Origin: Candidatus Acidulodesulfobacterium ferriphilum
Lineage (GTDB): Bacteria > SZUA-79 > Acidulodesulfobacterales > Acidulodesulfobacteraceae
DNA: 64,000 nucleotides
Direction of reading: 5' to 3'
NCBI GenBank assembly: GCA_004195035.1
Contig: SGBD01000001.1
Coordinates: 124,001-188,000 of the forward strand
Every line of letters begins with the position of its first letter. Positions within the stretch are counted from its first letter, which is position 1. The translations under genes were made by a program, and so were the position numbers. Positions 16,368 to 24,200 of this stretch are shown one piece after another. Below the pieces are notes generated by a model. That model was given only the letters and a program-made list of their open reading frames with translations, did no database searches and was not told the DNA's origin.

Positions 16368-17773
16368 TTAACGATACCCGACCCGACGGCTTTAGGAATT
16401 ACAAGCACAAACGCGGTTTTATTATCTTTGCTGTAAACATTTATCGTTCCCCCGTGAAGTTTAATTATGCGCATAGATATCGGAAGACCGAGCCCGGAAC
16501 CGTTTTTTTTCGTCGTAAAAAACGGCTTTAATATCTTTTCGATATTCTCTTCGGGTATAACCTCGCCGTTATCGATAATTTCGATATTTATAAAATCGCC
16601 TCTTAAAACCGTTTTTATTTCAATAATTTTATTCCCTGCGTTATATGTTTTATCCATTGCGTTTATTATTAAGTTTAAGATAACCTGTTTAAGCAATTCC
16701 GGGTCTCCCTTAATGACAGGCAGGTCTTCTTGAAACTCTTTTATTAATTTTATATTTAAATTGTCGATTTCTAATTTTAATATTCTTACCGAATCGTCAA
16801 TCAGCCTGTTTATATTTACCGGAACCAGTTCGGGATTTCTTTGTCTGGAAAAACTTAAAAAATCTACGGTCATTTTATCGAGTCTTTTTACTTCATTATT
16901 TATTATATTGGTAACCTCTAATACTATCTTATTTCTTGTTTCGTGGGATATATACGCGTTTGCGGAAGAAATAATATATATGGCGTTTTTAACCTCATGC
17001 GCTATATTAGCCGACATTTCACCCATAATCGCCATACAATTCAATTCGTTCTTTTCTTTATTCACTAAATCAATCTTTTTCGTATAATCCTCGATTGACA
17101 GCGCCATCGAGCTAATCGCGCTTATAACGCTTCCGATTTCGTCGTTTAACCTTTTCGTGAAACTTATCTTATAATCGCCGTTTTTTATCTTTTCGATATT
17201 TTCCTTTATCTCGAGCAAGGGCTTTGTGATAATAACAGTTATAATATAAAACATAAAAAGCCCTAAGGCTATAAAAATGAGCGCTATCAGCGAAAACCTG
17301 ACCCCGACCCAAAAAACACGGTTATTAGTGGCTTCAATCTCTTTTTTTAAATTAAATTTAATTGCAACAAGCCCCAATATTTTGCCGCCATAGTCAATAT
17401 TTCTGATTAAAACCGAACCGTCTTTTTTTTTATCGTTAACGGGATTATGCGCGGCATAAAGCTTTCCGCTATTCATTATTAGTTTCCCTTCCGGATTATA
17501 TATCGAAATACCCTTGATTATGCGGTAATTTTTTATATTAGACTTTAAATATTTTTTCAAAAACCTAATTTTATTGAAATACAAAGAGTATTTTATTTCC
17601 GAGATTAAGATTCTGGCTATCCTTGTATTTTTTAAATAATGTCTGCCTGATAATGTTTTGTAAATAGTATAAAGAAAGACGGCGTCGCTTAGAAAAATAG
17701 TGAAGAAAAAAATAGCAAAAGCGCTTATTAATATTTTCCATTTAATGCTTAAATTTTTAATAAAATGTTCCAT
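16364..17773 (-). CDS. Membrane sensor histidine kinase (NtrB/ZraS-like)
   Basis: The 469-residue protein has a first membrane helix at about 13-36, an extracytoplasmic sensor region of about 115 residues (36-150, no cysteine), a second helix at about 155-182, HAMP at about 182-235, and HisKA with the phospho-acceptor in IAHEVKNAI (H259). The ATPase domain has NLIINAMDKT, DNGEVIPEENI and GSGLGLPISMRI. The signal it senses is unknown; since its probable target encodes periplasmic sulfur proteins, a sulfur compound or the ModA-like protein are candidates. It overlaps the regulator gene by 4 bp. Confidence 0.92.
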   Translation of the reverse strand: MEHFIKNLSIKWKILISAFAIFFFTIFLSDAVFLYTIYKTLSGRHYLKNTRIARILISEIKYSLYFNKIRFLKKYLKSNIKNYRIIKGISIYNPEGKLIMNSGKLYAAHNPVNDKKKDGSVLIRNIDYGGKILGLVAIKFNLKKEIEATNNRVFWVGVRFSLIALIFIALGLFMFYIITVIITKPLLEIKENIEKIKNGDYKISFTKRLNDEIGSVISAISSMALSIEDYTKKIDLVNKEKNELNCMAIMGEMSANIAHEVKNAIYIISSANAYISHETRNKIVLEVTNIINNEVKRLDKMTVDFLSFSRQRNPELVPVNINRLIDDSVRILKLEIDNLNIKLIKEFQEDLPVIKGDPELLKQVILNLIINAMDKTYNAGNKIIEIKTVLRGDFINIEIIDNGEVIPEENIEKILKPFFTTKKNGSGLGLPISMRIIKLHGGTINVYSKDNKTAFVLVIPKAVGSGIVK

Positions 17774-17912
17774 GATTATACTAAATTATAGATGCTCTAT
17801 AGATACTAAAGACAAAGAAAGGCGGGATTGACAGAAATAAAATTATTGCCAAAATCTAAAGGCTGCGGCGGCATTGCTAATCATAAATCATGTAGTTATA
17901 TTATATTATTTA

Positions 17913-18752
17913 TTATTTTATTATATTGTAAACGGTATTATAAGCCTCTTCCGCCGCAAGTCCTTTATGAACGACGGCCTTTACGGCTTTAATCATATTG
18001 ACGGGTTTTTCGGACTGGAATATATTTCTGCCCATATCCACGCCTGCCGCCCCGCGCTTTACGGCATTATACGCAAGCTCCAGAGCCTCCTTTTCACCCG
18101 TCTTTTTCCCTCCGGCAACAACCACCGGAACAGGACAGGTATTTACCACCCTTTCAAAATCATCGCAATAATATGTTTTTACAATGCTTGCTCCGGTTTC
18201 GGCCGCAATCCTGACGGCTAAGGATAGATAGCGGGCATCCCTCGTCATTTCTCTTCCGACCGCCGTTACCGCAAGAACGGGAATGCCGTATCTATTTCCT
18301 TCATCGACCAATCTTGCAAGATTTATTATCCCTTGCTTTTCGTTTTTAGAGCCGATAAATATAGACAAGGCTACGGCGCTCACGTTTAATCTTATCGCAT
18401 CCTCCATAGAAACTGTAATATCTTCGTCCGAAAGGTCGTCTTTCAATATGCTTGTCCCTCCGCTAACCCGCAAAACAATCGGAATATCGATACCCGCATC
18501 GATTTGATTTCTTAATATGCCCCTTGTGAGCATCAGCGAATCCGCATAATTTAAAAGCGGGGTAATAGCGCCTTTAACATCCTCAAGCCCGCCCGTAGGA
18601 CCCATAAAATAACCGTGGTCTATCGCAAGCATGACCGTTCTTTTATCCTTCGGTTTGATAATCCTCGAAAGCCTGTTCTTTAAACCGTAATCCATATACC
18701 CTGCCCCCTTTATAGTTTTAAACTTGTCCCAACCCGCAAGTGAGGGAACCAT
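17913..18752 (-). CDS. lsrF: LsrF-type class I aldolase/thiolase
   Basis: The 279-residue protein resembles LsrF (3-hydroxy-5-phosphonooxypentane-2,4-dione thiolase) of the DhnA/FbaB aldolase group through most of its length: RTVMLAIDHGYFMGPTGGLE, LMLTRGILRN, IVKTYYCDDFERV (the lysine is the expected Schiff-base residue), PVVVAGGKK and GVDMGRNIFQSE. LsrF ends the phospho-AI-2 degradation pathway in enterics. No lsrK, lsrG, lsrR or transporter genes are near, so an autoinducer role is unproven; another sugar-phosphate or acetyl-transfer reaction is possible. It is transcribed alone, 21 bp after the neighbouring small gene. Confidence 0.82.
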   Translation of the reverse strand: MVPSLAGWDKFKTIKGAGYMDYGLKNRLSRIIKPKDKRTVMLAIDHGYFMGPTGGLEDVKGAITPLLNYADSLMLTRGILRNQIDAGIDIPIVLRVSGGTSILKDDLSDEDITVSMEDAIRLNVSAVALSIFIGSKNEKQGIINLARLVDEGNRYGIPVLAVTAVGREMTRDARYLSLAVRIAAETGASIVKTYYCDDFERVVNTCPVPVVVAGGKKTGEKEALELAYNAVKRGAAGVDMGRNIFQSEKPVNMIKAVKAVVHKGLAAEEAYNTVYNIIK

Positions 18753-18772
18753 GCCGTCACCTCTTGCGCGAC

Positions 18773-19141
18773 TTAAAAGTGATGTATAGCCGTCATAGCC
18801 AATAAAGTTCCGACCATAGCCACTAATAGGCCAAGGACGCCAAAGGTCAAATTAGTACTCCATTTTAACCTTTTATCCATGGCATCTATTTTGGTATCTA
18901 AAATATCGATTCTTGTTTCGGCATTACTCAACCGTGCATCGAATTTAATTTCAAGACTGTTAATCCTTTCGTCGAATTTATTTTCGAGGCTGTTAAACCG
19001 TTCATCGAATTGCGTTTTAAGGCCGTTAAACTTCTCGGTAAAAAGCTTCTCCTGACCGTCGAATCTGCTGTCGAAGTATTTTTCGGGAGACACCGAAAGG
19101 CTCATATTCATATAATCATCACCTTTTTTAATTTCTTCCAT
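18773..19141 (-). CDS. Tail-anchored coiled-coil protein with 11-residue repeats
   Basis: The 122-residue product has about 35 N-terminal residues, then four near-identical 11-residue units (FNGLKTQFDER, FNSLENKFDER, INSLEIKFDAR, LSNAETRIDIL), then a C-terminal membrane helix (about 98-118) ending AIHHF. The repeated units form a long coiled coil; the layout recalls Borrelia Bdr and XhlA-like proteins. There are no cysteines. The function is unknown; a membrane-anchored oligomer is inferred. The start is uncertain because a second ATG follows at residue 11. Confidence 0.7.
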   Translation of the reverse strand: MEEIKKGDDYMNMSLSVSPEKYFDSRFDGQEKLFTEKFNGLKTQFDERFNSLENKFDERINSLEIKFDARLSNAETRIDILDTKIDAMDKRLKWSTNLTFGVLGLLVAMVGTLLAMTAIHHF

Positions 19142-19464
19142 TATAACCCCTTTTTTATTATAACATTCAAATTATTTTTTTCAAATCATAAGATTTGCAA
19201 ATTGATAATTATTTTATTATAGCAGGCGAATGTTAAAGGATTATGACGGAAATGTTAAAAAGAGATGAATTTTTTGTTACAGTTCGGTTAAGAAAAGCGC
19301 AGGCGGGAGTAAGGGGATAAATAAATCTGACCCCTTTATTATGCCGAAAGGTCGTCTTATCAATTATTTTAATTATCTTTTATCTTACTCCGATAAGGAG
19401 TATATCACATAAAATATATAAAAAGGAAATTTATAAAGCAAAAATAATTTTGGGAGGAATAAAA
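19142..19464. other. Non-coding gap with one decayed palindrome
   Basis: This gap holds no supported gene. At 19311-19336 there is AAGGGG, ATAAATAAATCTGA, CCCCTT, a degraded relative of the GGGTCTGATTT palindrome family. The remainder is AT-rich leader of the coiled-coil gene. Confidence 0.5.
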
Positions 19465-19498
19465 AAGCGGAAGGGCTTAGAAAGCCGCTTCCGCTTTA
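19465..19498 (-). terminator. Rho-independent terminator of the cytochrome-porin gene
   Basis: A 10-bp stem (AAAGCGGAAG with CTTCCGCTTT) plus an inner GGCT/AGCC pair forms a hairpin. On the minus strand it is followed by a run of T. It lies 41 bp after the stop codon. Confidence 0.85.
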
Positions 19499-19538
19499 AT
19501 TTTATTGCAATCATAATCAGGCAAAAGCCGGATTAGGA

Positions 19539-20987
19539 TTAGAATGCGAAGTCAAGACCCGTGCCTACTGTATCAGCCTGGCTTTTGTTGGTTATTAAAT
19601 ATGCGAGATAAAGATGCGCGTTGTAAGCCAAGTTATATTCAACATTAATGGCAAACGCGTCTTTTATACCTTCATCACAAACACCGGCAAGAGATGTATT
19701 TGTATAAACACTGCCATATAATTGACTATTAACACATGTGCTTGTGGCATTACCGCCAGCCGCTTCTGCTAAATCTTTATGTGTCCATGAATACTGGGCA
19801 TAGTCGGCGGAAAGCATTAAGCCGTTACCTATCTGCGGCAATAAATATCTGCCATAAACTTCAAAGGTTGAATAGCCATTGCTTGAATTAGAACTACCTA
19901 CAATAGTGCCGTCAGGAAGTGTTTCATTTGTAGATGATAGAGATGGATTCCCATATGGATGGTTGTCACTCTGAACCATGTATGTCAAACCCAATTCATA
20001 AATGTCATTTGCAAGGTCAACATCCACGCCATTTACAGTAACCCTATTAGTCCATGATCCAGCATTTCCATTTAAAGGTTCGGCAACCGTTGCGCCGTAA
20101 TATCCAAACTCAAGCTGACCCATAGGAATTGGATAATATTCTTTTAACTGATAAGAATATTCCATTGCATTAGATACAGATTTATCTGTGGTCACATGAT
20201 TTACCAACTTGGTGTAATACGCTGCTTCGCCTGTTCCCGCCCCTGCATCATTCGTAACCGTTACTTTATACCACAAATGATAGCCCGGCGTTCCGTAAAG
20301 GGCAAAACCTGCGTTTCTGGCATGAATTAAAGATGCACCTTCTCCACCACCCTGGTTATCAACAGTTAATCCCTGCCCGTTTCCTGCCGGCCCGCCAAGG
20401 ATATAGAACGGCATCTGCCTGTAAAAATACGGGCTTGCAGTTGTTACCTGACCAAGTTTTAAATTAAACAGGTGCGACGGAGCGCCAAAACCGGAGCCTA
20501 AGCCGTTGATAGACGCGAATATCTGTTTGCCGTTAATATTACCCTTTCCTGCGCCAAATCCATAATGAACATAAAAAGATAAGGAATCCGCAAGAGGCGT
20601 ATATAACTTAAATGCGCCCGCATCGACCACATCTACGCTTGCGCCGAATGCGTCGGTTGCCGAACTGACATTTTCATTGGTGTAGTGCTGATAGCTGATA
20701 ATCGGCTCGACCATTATCGGAATCGGCCATGGGTTCGGAAGGCTCAAACCTTCGGTTATCTGCGTTGCATCAGACGGAGTTCCGTTTGTTCCCGGAAGTC
20801 TGAAGCCGTTTCTCCAGAATGCCCTGCCGAACGGGTTTAAGTTTGGAAATACCGTATGGCAAACTGCGCATGAAAAATGATACTTTTGAGCAAAAGCGGG
20901 AATTGCGTTTGCTTTTTTCGGCGCGATAGCAAAGGAGAACGCCAAAATAAACAAGGCAACCATAGTTACTACTAATTTCTTTTTCAT
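19539..20987 (-). CDS. Outer-membrane monohaem cytochrome-porin fusion (Cyc2-like)
   Basis: The 482-residue protein has a signal peptide (to about residue 28), a single c-type haem motif CAVCH at 40-44 followed by FPNLNPFGRAFWRNGF, then about 420 residues of alternating beta-strand character ending in phenylalanine (GTGLDFAF), the usual signature of outer-membrane barrels. This architecture, one N-terminal haem joined to a porin, is that of the Cyc2 family of Fe(II)-oxidising proteins and related cytochrome-porins. Assignment to true Cyc2 is tentative. It is a single-gene unit with its own terminator and a long upstream region. A role in exchanging electrons with extracellular iron is inferred. 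Confidence 0.82.
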   Translation of the reverse strand: MKKKLVVTMVALFILAFSFAIAPKKANAIPAFAQKYHFSCAVCHTVFPNLNPFGRAFWRNGFRLPGTNGTPSDATQITEGLSLPNPWPIPIMVEPIISYQHYTNENVSSATDAFGASVDVVDAGAFKLYTPLADSLSFYVHYGFGAGKGNINGKQIFASINGLGSGFGAPSHLFNLKLGQVTTASPYFYRQMPFYILGGPAGNGQGLTVDNQGGGEGASLIHARNAGFALYGTPGYHLWYKVTVTNDAGAGTGEAAYYTKLVNHVTTDKSVSNAMEYSYQLKEYYPIPMGQLEFGYYGATVAEPLNGNAGSWTNRVTVNGVDVDLANDIYELGLTYMVQSDNHPYGNPSLSSTNETLPDGTIVGSSNSSNGYSTFEVYGRYLLPQIGNGLMLSADYAQYSWTHKDLAEAAGGNATSTCVNSQLYGSVYTNTSLAGVCDEGIKDAFAINVEYNLAYNAHLYLAYLITNKSQADTVGTGLDFAF

Positions 20988-21062
20988 AACTTTCCTCTCT
21001 CTTAAAGTTAAAATTAAAAATTAATAAAAAAACAGAACTAACAAACATTTATTGAACTGCAA

Positions 21063-21096
21063 CTCCCCCGTCCTGATACTCTGCGGGGATGGCATG
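21063..21096. repeat. GC-rich hairpin repeat upstream of the cytochrome-porin
   Basis: CCCCCG, TCCTGATACTCT, GCGGGGA, then TGGCAT. About 80% of positions match a copy at 41226-41257, upstream of recA in the same orientation relative to the gene. It is 76 bp ahead of the cytochrome-porin start and would lie in its leader. Confidence 0.5.
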
Positions 21097-21429
21097 ATTT
21101 GTTAATCTCTTTCTCCCTCTCCACCTCCTTATATTTAATATTTTAATTTATTTTTCCAAACTTTAATTCCGTGTTTTAACCGTTTTTGTTTCCTCATATA
21201 TTACATCTACAGGCTTAAATACACCGTTATAAGCAATATATGATTTAATATATATAATATATATACTTAAATTTATCGCTTGTCAATACTTAAAATAAAA
21301 TTGTTAATTAATCTATATTGATATATAGATTAATATATCGGTAATATCGTTATTTTTCTTTTATGACTTAATTATATTACCTATTTTGTTAATGTCAATA
21401 CCTTTCTTTAACCCTTTCTTTAACCCTTT
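21097..21429. other. AT-rich upstream region of the cytochrome-porin gene
   Basis: No gene is visible here. At 21307-21334 is a 12-bp-arm palindrome (ATTAATCTATAT, TGAT, ATATAGATTAAT) that could be an operator. At 21401-21435 there are three tandem copies of the 12-base unit CCCTTTCTTTAA, the last running into the MITE-like element. Confidence 0.45.
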
Positions 21430-21665
21430 CTTTAATCCTGCGTTAGAAATTAAATAATGCACACAAATATTATGTATCTCTGGATTCCCGCTTTCGCGGG
21501 AATGACGACTGTAGGGTTAAAACCTTAATCTCCGCATAGTCCCAACCCGCTTCAGCGGGAAAGTTCAGGATAAACTTCACGAGCACGAAGTGCGAGAGCG
21601 AAGCGTTAATCCAGATTTAACATAGCTTTTGAGTATATAATGTAATTTCTAATGCAGGATTAAGG
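21430..21665. repeat. MITE-like element, 236 bp
   Basis: The terminal inverted repeats begin CTTTAATCCTGCGTTAG on the left and match the right end at 21 of 23 positions. The interior has CTGGATTCCCGC-TTTC-GCGGGAATGAC and a block of about 60 bases (AAGTTCAGGATAAACTTC to TTAATCCAGATTTA) shared with the 14.8-kb copy. It ends 9 bp before the tusA stop codon. No target-site duplication is evident. Confidence 0.82.
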
Positions 21666-21674
21666 TATTTTTTT

Positions 21675-21899
21675 CTATTTTTTTACATAAACTATGTACT
21701 CAGGAAGGCTTATTTCATAAGACAGGAACTCGTGGTTAGTTTTTTTGCAGTAGCTTTTTAAATCCTCTACGATACCCTCGTCCGAAGCCACGACCTTCAG
21801 TACGGAACCCTCGGGTATGTTTTTAAACTCCTCCGCCACCTTCATGATAGGCACCGGGCAGGATAAACCGAATGTGTCAATCTCGTAATCGTGCTTCAT
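21675..21899 (-). CDS. TusA-family sulfur carrier protein
   Basis: The 74-residue protein has the TusA/SirA signature: a cysteine in LSCPVPIMK (C14) followed by a two-layer alpha/beta fold. TusA proteins pass persulfide sulfur from cysteine desulfurases or Dsr/Hdr proteins to acceptors. It lies 6 bp after iscU and is part of nifS-iscU-tusA. Given the lysine-less NifS upstream, this protein might bring sulfur to IscU from another source. Whether it acts in tRNA thiolation, Fe-S assembly or dissimilatory sulfur metabolism cannot be told here. Confidence 0.88.
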   Translation of the reverse strand: MKHDYEIDTFGLSCPVPIMKVAEEFKNIPEGSVLKVVASDEGIVEDLKSYCKKTNHEFLSYEISLPEYIVYVKK

Positions 21900-21905
21900 A
21901 ATCTT

Positions 21906-22352
21906 TTACGCATGCTCGAGTAAATCGTGTTCGTTCTCGTCATGCTCCGGCGTTTCCACCCTGCCTATCGGTCCCTTACCCGCCTTTCTTGCCTTGTAAT
22001 CCTCCACGGCAAGATGAAGCGCGTCCGCGGCAAGATTGGAGCAGTGCATCTTAACGGGGGGAAGCCCGTCTAAAGCCTCGGCAACAACCTCGTTAGATAC
22101 TCTTTCCGCCTCTTCGAGCGTCTTTCCTTTTACAAGTTCGGTTACCATTGAACTTGTTGCGATAGCCGCTCCGCAGCCGAATGTTTTAAATTTTATATCG
22201 TCGATTTTATCGTCTTTAACCTTTATATATATTTTCATTATATCGCCACAGGTCGGATTGCCGAGTTCCCCTACCCCGTCCGCATTTTCGATTTCTCCCA
22301 CATTTCTTGGATTTTGAAAGTGATCCATAACTTTTTCCGAATATACCGGCAT
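21906..22352 (-). CDS. iscU: Fe-S cluster scaffold IscU/NifU-N
   Basis: The 148-residue scaffold keeps the three ligand cysteines, in GNPTCGD, TFGCGAA and KMHCSNLA, and has LPPVKMHC, where the family's chaperone-binding LPPVK motif sits. A tail of about 20 acidic and histidine-containing residues (VETPEHDENEHDLLEHA) extends beyond the usual end. It follows the second nifS by 43 bp and precedes tusA. It should build [2Fe-2S] or [4Fe-4S] clusters. The sulfur donor is in question because the adjacent NifS lacks the PLP lysine. Confidence 0.93.
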   Translation of the reverse strand: MPVYSEKVMDHFQNPRNVGEIENADGVGELGNPTCGDIMKIYIKVKDDKIDDIKFKTFGCGAAIATSSMVTELVKGKTLEEAERVSNEVVAEALDGLPPVKMHCSNLAADALHLAVEDYKARKAGKGPIGRVETPEHDENEHDLLEHA

Positions 22353-22395
22353 AATGCTACCTCCGTATTTTTATTATTAAATTTATGATTTAAAT

Positions 22396-23592
22396 TTATA
22401 CTTTATTTTTCTTTTTAACCTCTTCGTAAAGGGGCGACATTTCTCTTAATTTATTTACCACCCCCGGAAGCTCCTTTACAAAATAAGCGGCGTCTTCCAG
22501 CGAATTGTCCTCGCCCAAAGAAATAAGCAGCGAGCCCTGCGCGAGCGCAGGGTCAACCCCTATCGCGCTTAACACATGGGACGACTTTAAAATTTTAGAT
22601 GTGCAGGCTGAACCGCTTGCCACCATAATTCCGTTATTGTTCAGCCACATCAGCATCGATTCGCCCTCGATATATTTAACCACGAAGTTTAAATTGTTAG
22701 GGAGTCTTTTTTCGGGATGCCCGTTAAGATATACCTCGTCTAAGGAACCCAATACCCCGCTTACTATATCTTTTTGAATAGGTAAAAGATGCGCCGTCCT
22801 GTCCTTTAACTCTTTTTTTGCCAGTTCGCATGCAACGCCGGCGCCCGCAACGGCAGGAACATTCTCCGTGCCGGCCCTTCTTCCGAACTCCTGAATGCCG
22901 CCGTCTATTAAAGGCATTATCCTGATTCCCTTTTTAAGATAGAAAAGCCCCGTTCCCTTCGGACCGTAAAATCTGTGGGGAGCGGCCGAAAGCATATCGA
23001 CGCCCATCTCTTTGACATCGGTTTCGATAAAGCCGCATGAAGTATTTGCATCGGTGTGCATGTACGCCGCCGAGTTTTCATGAACTATTTTGGAAATTTC
23101 TTTAATATCCTGAATGGTGCCGATTTCGTTCGATGCGTGCGTTATGCTGACAAGAATCGTATCCTTTCTTAAAGCGTTTTTGACGTCCATAGGGTCAACC
23201 GAACCGTATTTGTCAACAGGGACTTCGCTGACCTCAAAACCAAGTTTGGCCAAAGCCTTAACGGCGTTTAAAACGCTAAAATGTTCTATTTTAGAAACGA
23301 TTATATGTTTTCCTTTATCCATTCTGGCAAAAGCCGTTCCTTTTATCGCAAGATTGTTAGATTCGGAACCGCTCCCCGTAAATATCACCTCGTTACCCGC
23401 CGCATTTAAAAGCTCCGCCGCCTGAAGCCTTGCCTTGTTCAACGCCTCTCTCGGCTCGTCTCCCAGCGTGTGAATGCTCTGCGGATTGCCGTATTCCTGC
23501 ATAAAAAAGGGCTCCATAGCCTCTTTTACCTCCGGTCTCATCTTAGTTGCCGCAAAATGGTCAAAATTTATTATCTTCACTTTTGCCTCCAA
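22396..23592 (-). CDS. NifS/IscS-like protein lacking the PLP lysine (K to R)
   Basis: The 398-residue protein is a clear cysteine desulfurase homologue, with SKIEHFSV, ASNEIGTIQ, RAGTENVPA and an active-site loop cysteine C330 in ASGSACTSK. But the motif holding the Schiff-base lysine reads APHRFYGPKG: arginine 207 (codon AGA) is at the lysine position. The residue equal to E. coli Gln183, usually in DAVQ, is threonine 184 (HTDANT). Activity as a normal desulfurase is therefore doubtful. Archaeoglobus fulgidus IscS also lacks the lysine and works with IscU as a cluster-assembly partner. The order nifS-iscU-tusA supports a sulfide-using assembly role (inference). Confidence 0.9.
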   Translation of the reverse strand: MEAKVKIINFDHFAATKMRPEVKEAMEPFFMQEYGNPQSIHTLGDEPREALNKARLQAAELLNAAGNEVIFTGSGSESNNLAIKGTAFARMDKGKHIIVSKIEHFSVLNAVKALAKLGFEVSEVPVDKYGSVDPMDVKNALRKDTILVSITHASNEIGTIQDIKEISKIVHENSAAYMHTDANTSCGFIETDVKEMGVDMLSAAPHRFYGPKGTGLFYLKKGIRIMPLIDGGIQEFGRRAGTENVPAVAGAGVACELAKKELKDRTAHLLPIQKDIVSGVLGSLDEVYLNGHPEKRLPNNLNFVVKYIEGESMLMWLNNNGIMVASGSACTSKILKSSHVLSAIGVDPALAQGSLLISLGEDNSLEDAAYFVKELPGVVNKLREMSPLYEEVKKKNKV

Positions 23593-23738
23593 ATCTAATC
23601 TAGAATAAATATTATATATAATATATAAAAATTAGTTTCCGGTTGAATGATTTACTTTCTTTAAGTAAAACATACTTTACTAAATTAGTCAAGTATTATT
23701 GCAAAAAAATTTTTTATTTAGAAAAAAGGGGTTAAAAT

Positions 23739-23775
23739 AAAAAAGGGGTCTGATTTCAAATCAGCCCCCTTTTTT
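23739..23775 (-). terminator. Palindromic repeat acting as terminator
   Basis: Two 18-base arms around a central C differ at one position; the left arm is six A then GGGGTCTGATTT. It ends with T6 on both strands and lies 17 bp after the cytochrome c gene, so it can terminate that gene and lies upstream of nifS. Close relatives are inside the GT39 gene at 26659 and 27087. Confidence 0.75.
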
Positions 23776-23792
23776 CTATACAAAAATGATAC

Positions 23793-24182
23793 CTACTTTA
23801 ATGAGTCTAAATAGGACGCAAGCTCAAAAAGCTCTTTTTTGGAAAGCATTTTGTGGTCAGGCATAATAGCCATATATGTTTTGCCGTTTATTTTCACCAT
23901 GGAACCTGGTTTAAAATGCTTTGCGGGCGTCGCAATTTGGACTTCAAGCCATTTAATAGAATGTTTAAGCGCTCCTTCTTTCGAAAGGTCGGGACCGACA
24001 TTGCCGCCCTTCCCGTTTATTGCGTGGCAGGCAAAACAATCGATGCCGTTTTTGTGGGAATGAATGAGTTCGGCTCCAAGCTGCGCGGCCGATAACTTAA
24101 CAGGAGCAGTAATTGCGTGAACGACGATATAACCTATAACAATAACAAGAACGATAAAAATAATCGTAAAACCCTTTTTCAT
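23793..24182 (-). CDS. Membrane-anchored monohaem cytochrome c
   Basis: The 129-residue protein has an N-terminal hydrophobic helix (about 4-24) with no obvious cleavage site, then one cytochrome c domain: haem motif CFACH at 49-53, GKGGNVGPDLS, and methionines in MAIMPDHKML as candidate sixth ligands. The fold matches class I cytochrome c. It should face the periplasm and carry electrons, possibly linked to the outer-membrane cytochrome-porin 3 kb away (inference). It follows apt by 18 bp and ends at a palindromic terminator. Confidence 0.9.
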   Translation of the reverse strand: MKKGFTIIFIVLVIVIGYIVVHAITAPVKLSAAQLGAELIHSHKNGIDCFACHAINGKGGNVGPDLSKEGALKHSIKWLEVQIATPAKHFKPGSMVKINGKTYMAIMPDHKMLSKKELFELASYLDSLK

Positions 24183-24200
24183 AAACCCCCCTTATATAAT

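Noticed and set aside
18721-18735. CTTGTCCC at the LsrF-like start as a third regulator site
   Set aside because: Only one half-site is present, it lies inside the coding sequence, and there is no sigma-54 element nearby.
21085-21102. Plus-strand TGGCATGATTTGTTAA as a second sigma-54 promoter
   Set aside because: The GG-N10-GC rule fails (no GC at the -12 position) and it points away from the cytochrome-porin gene.
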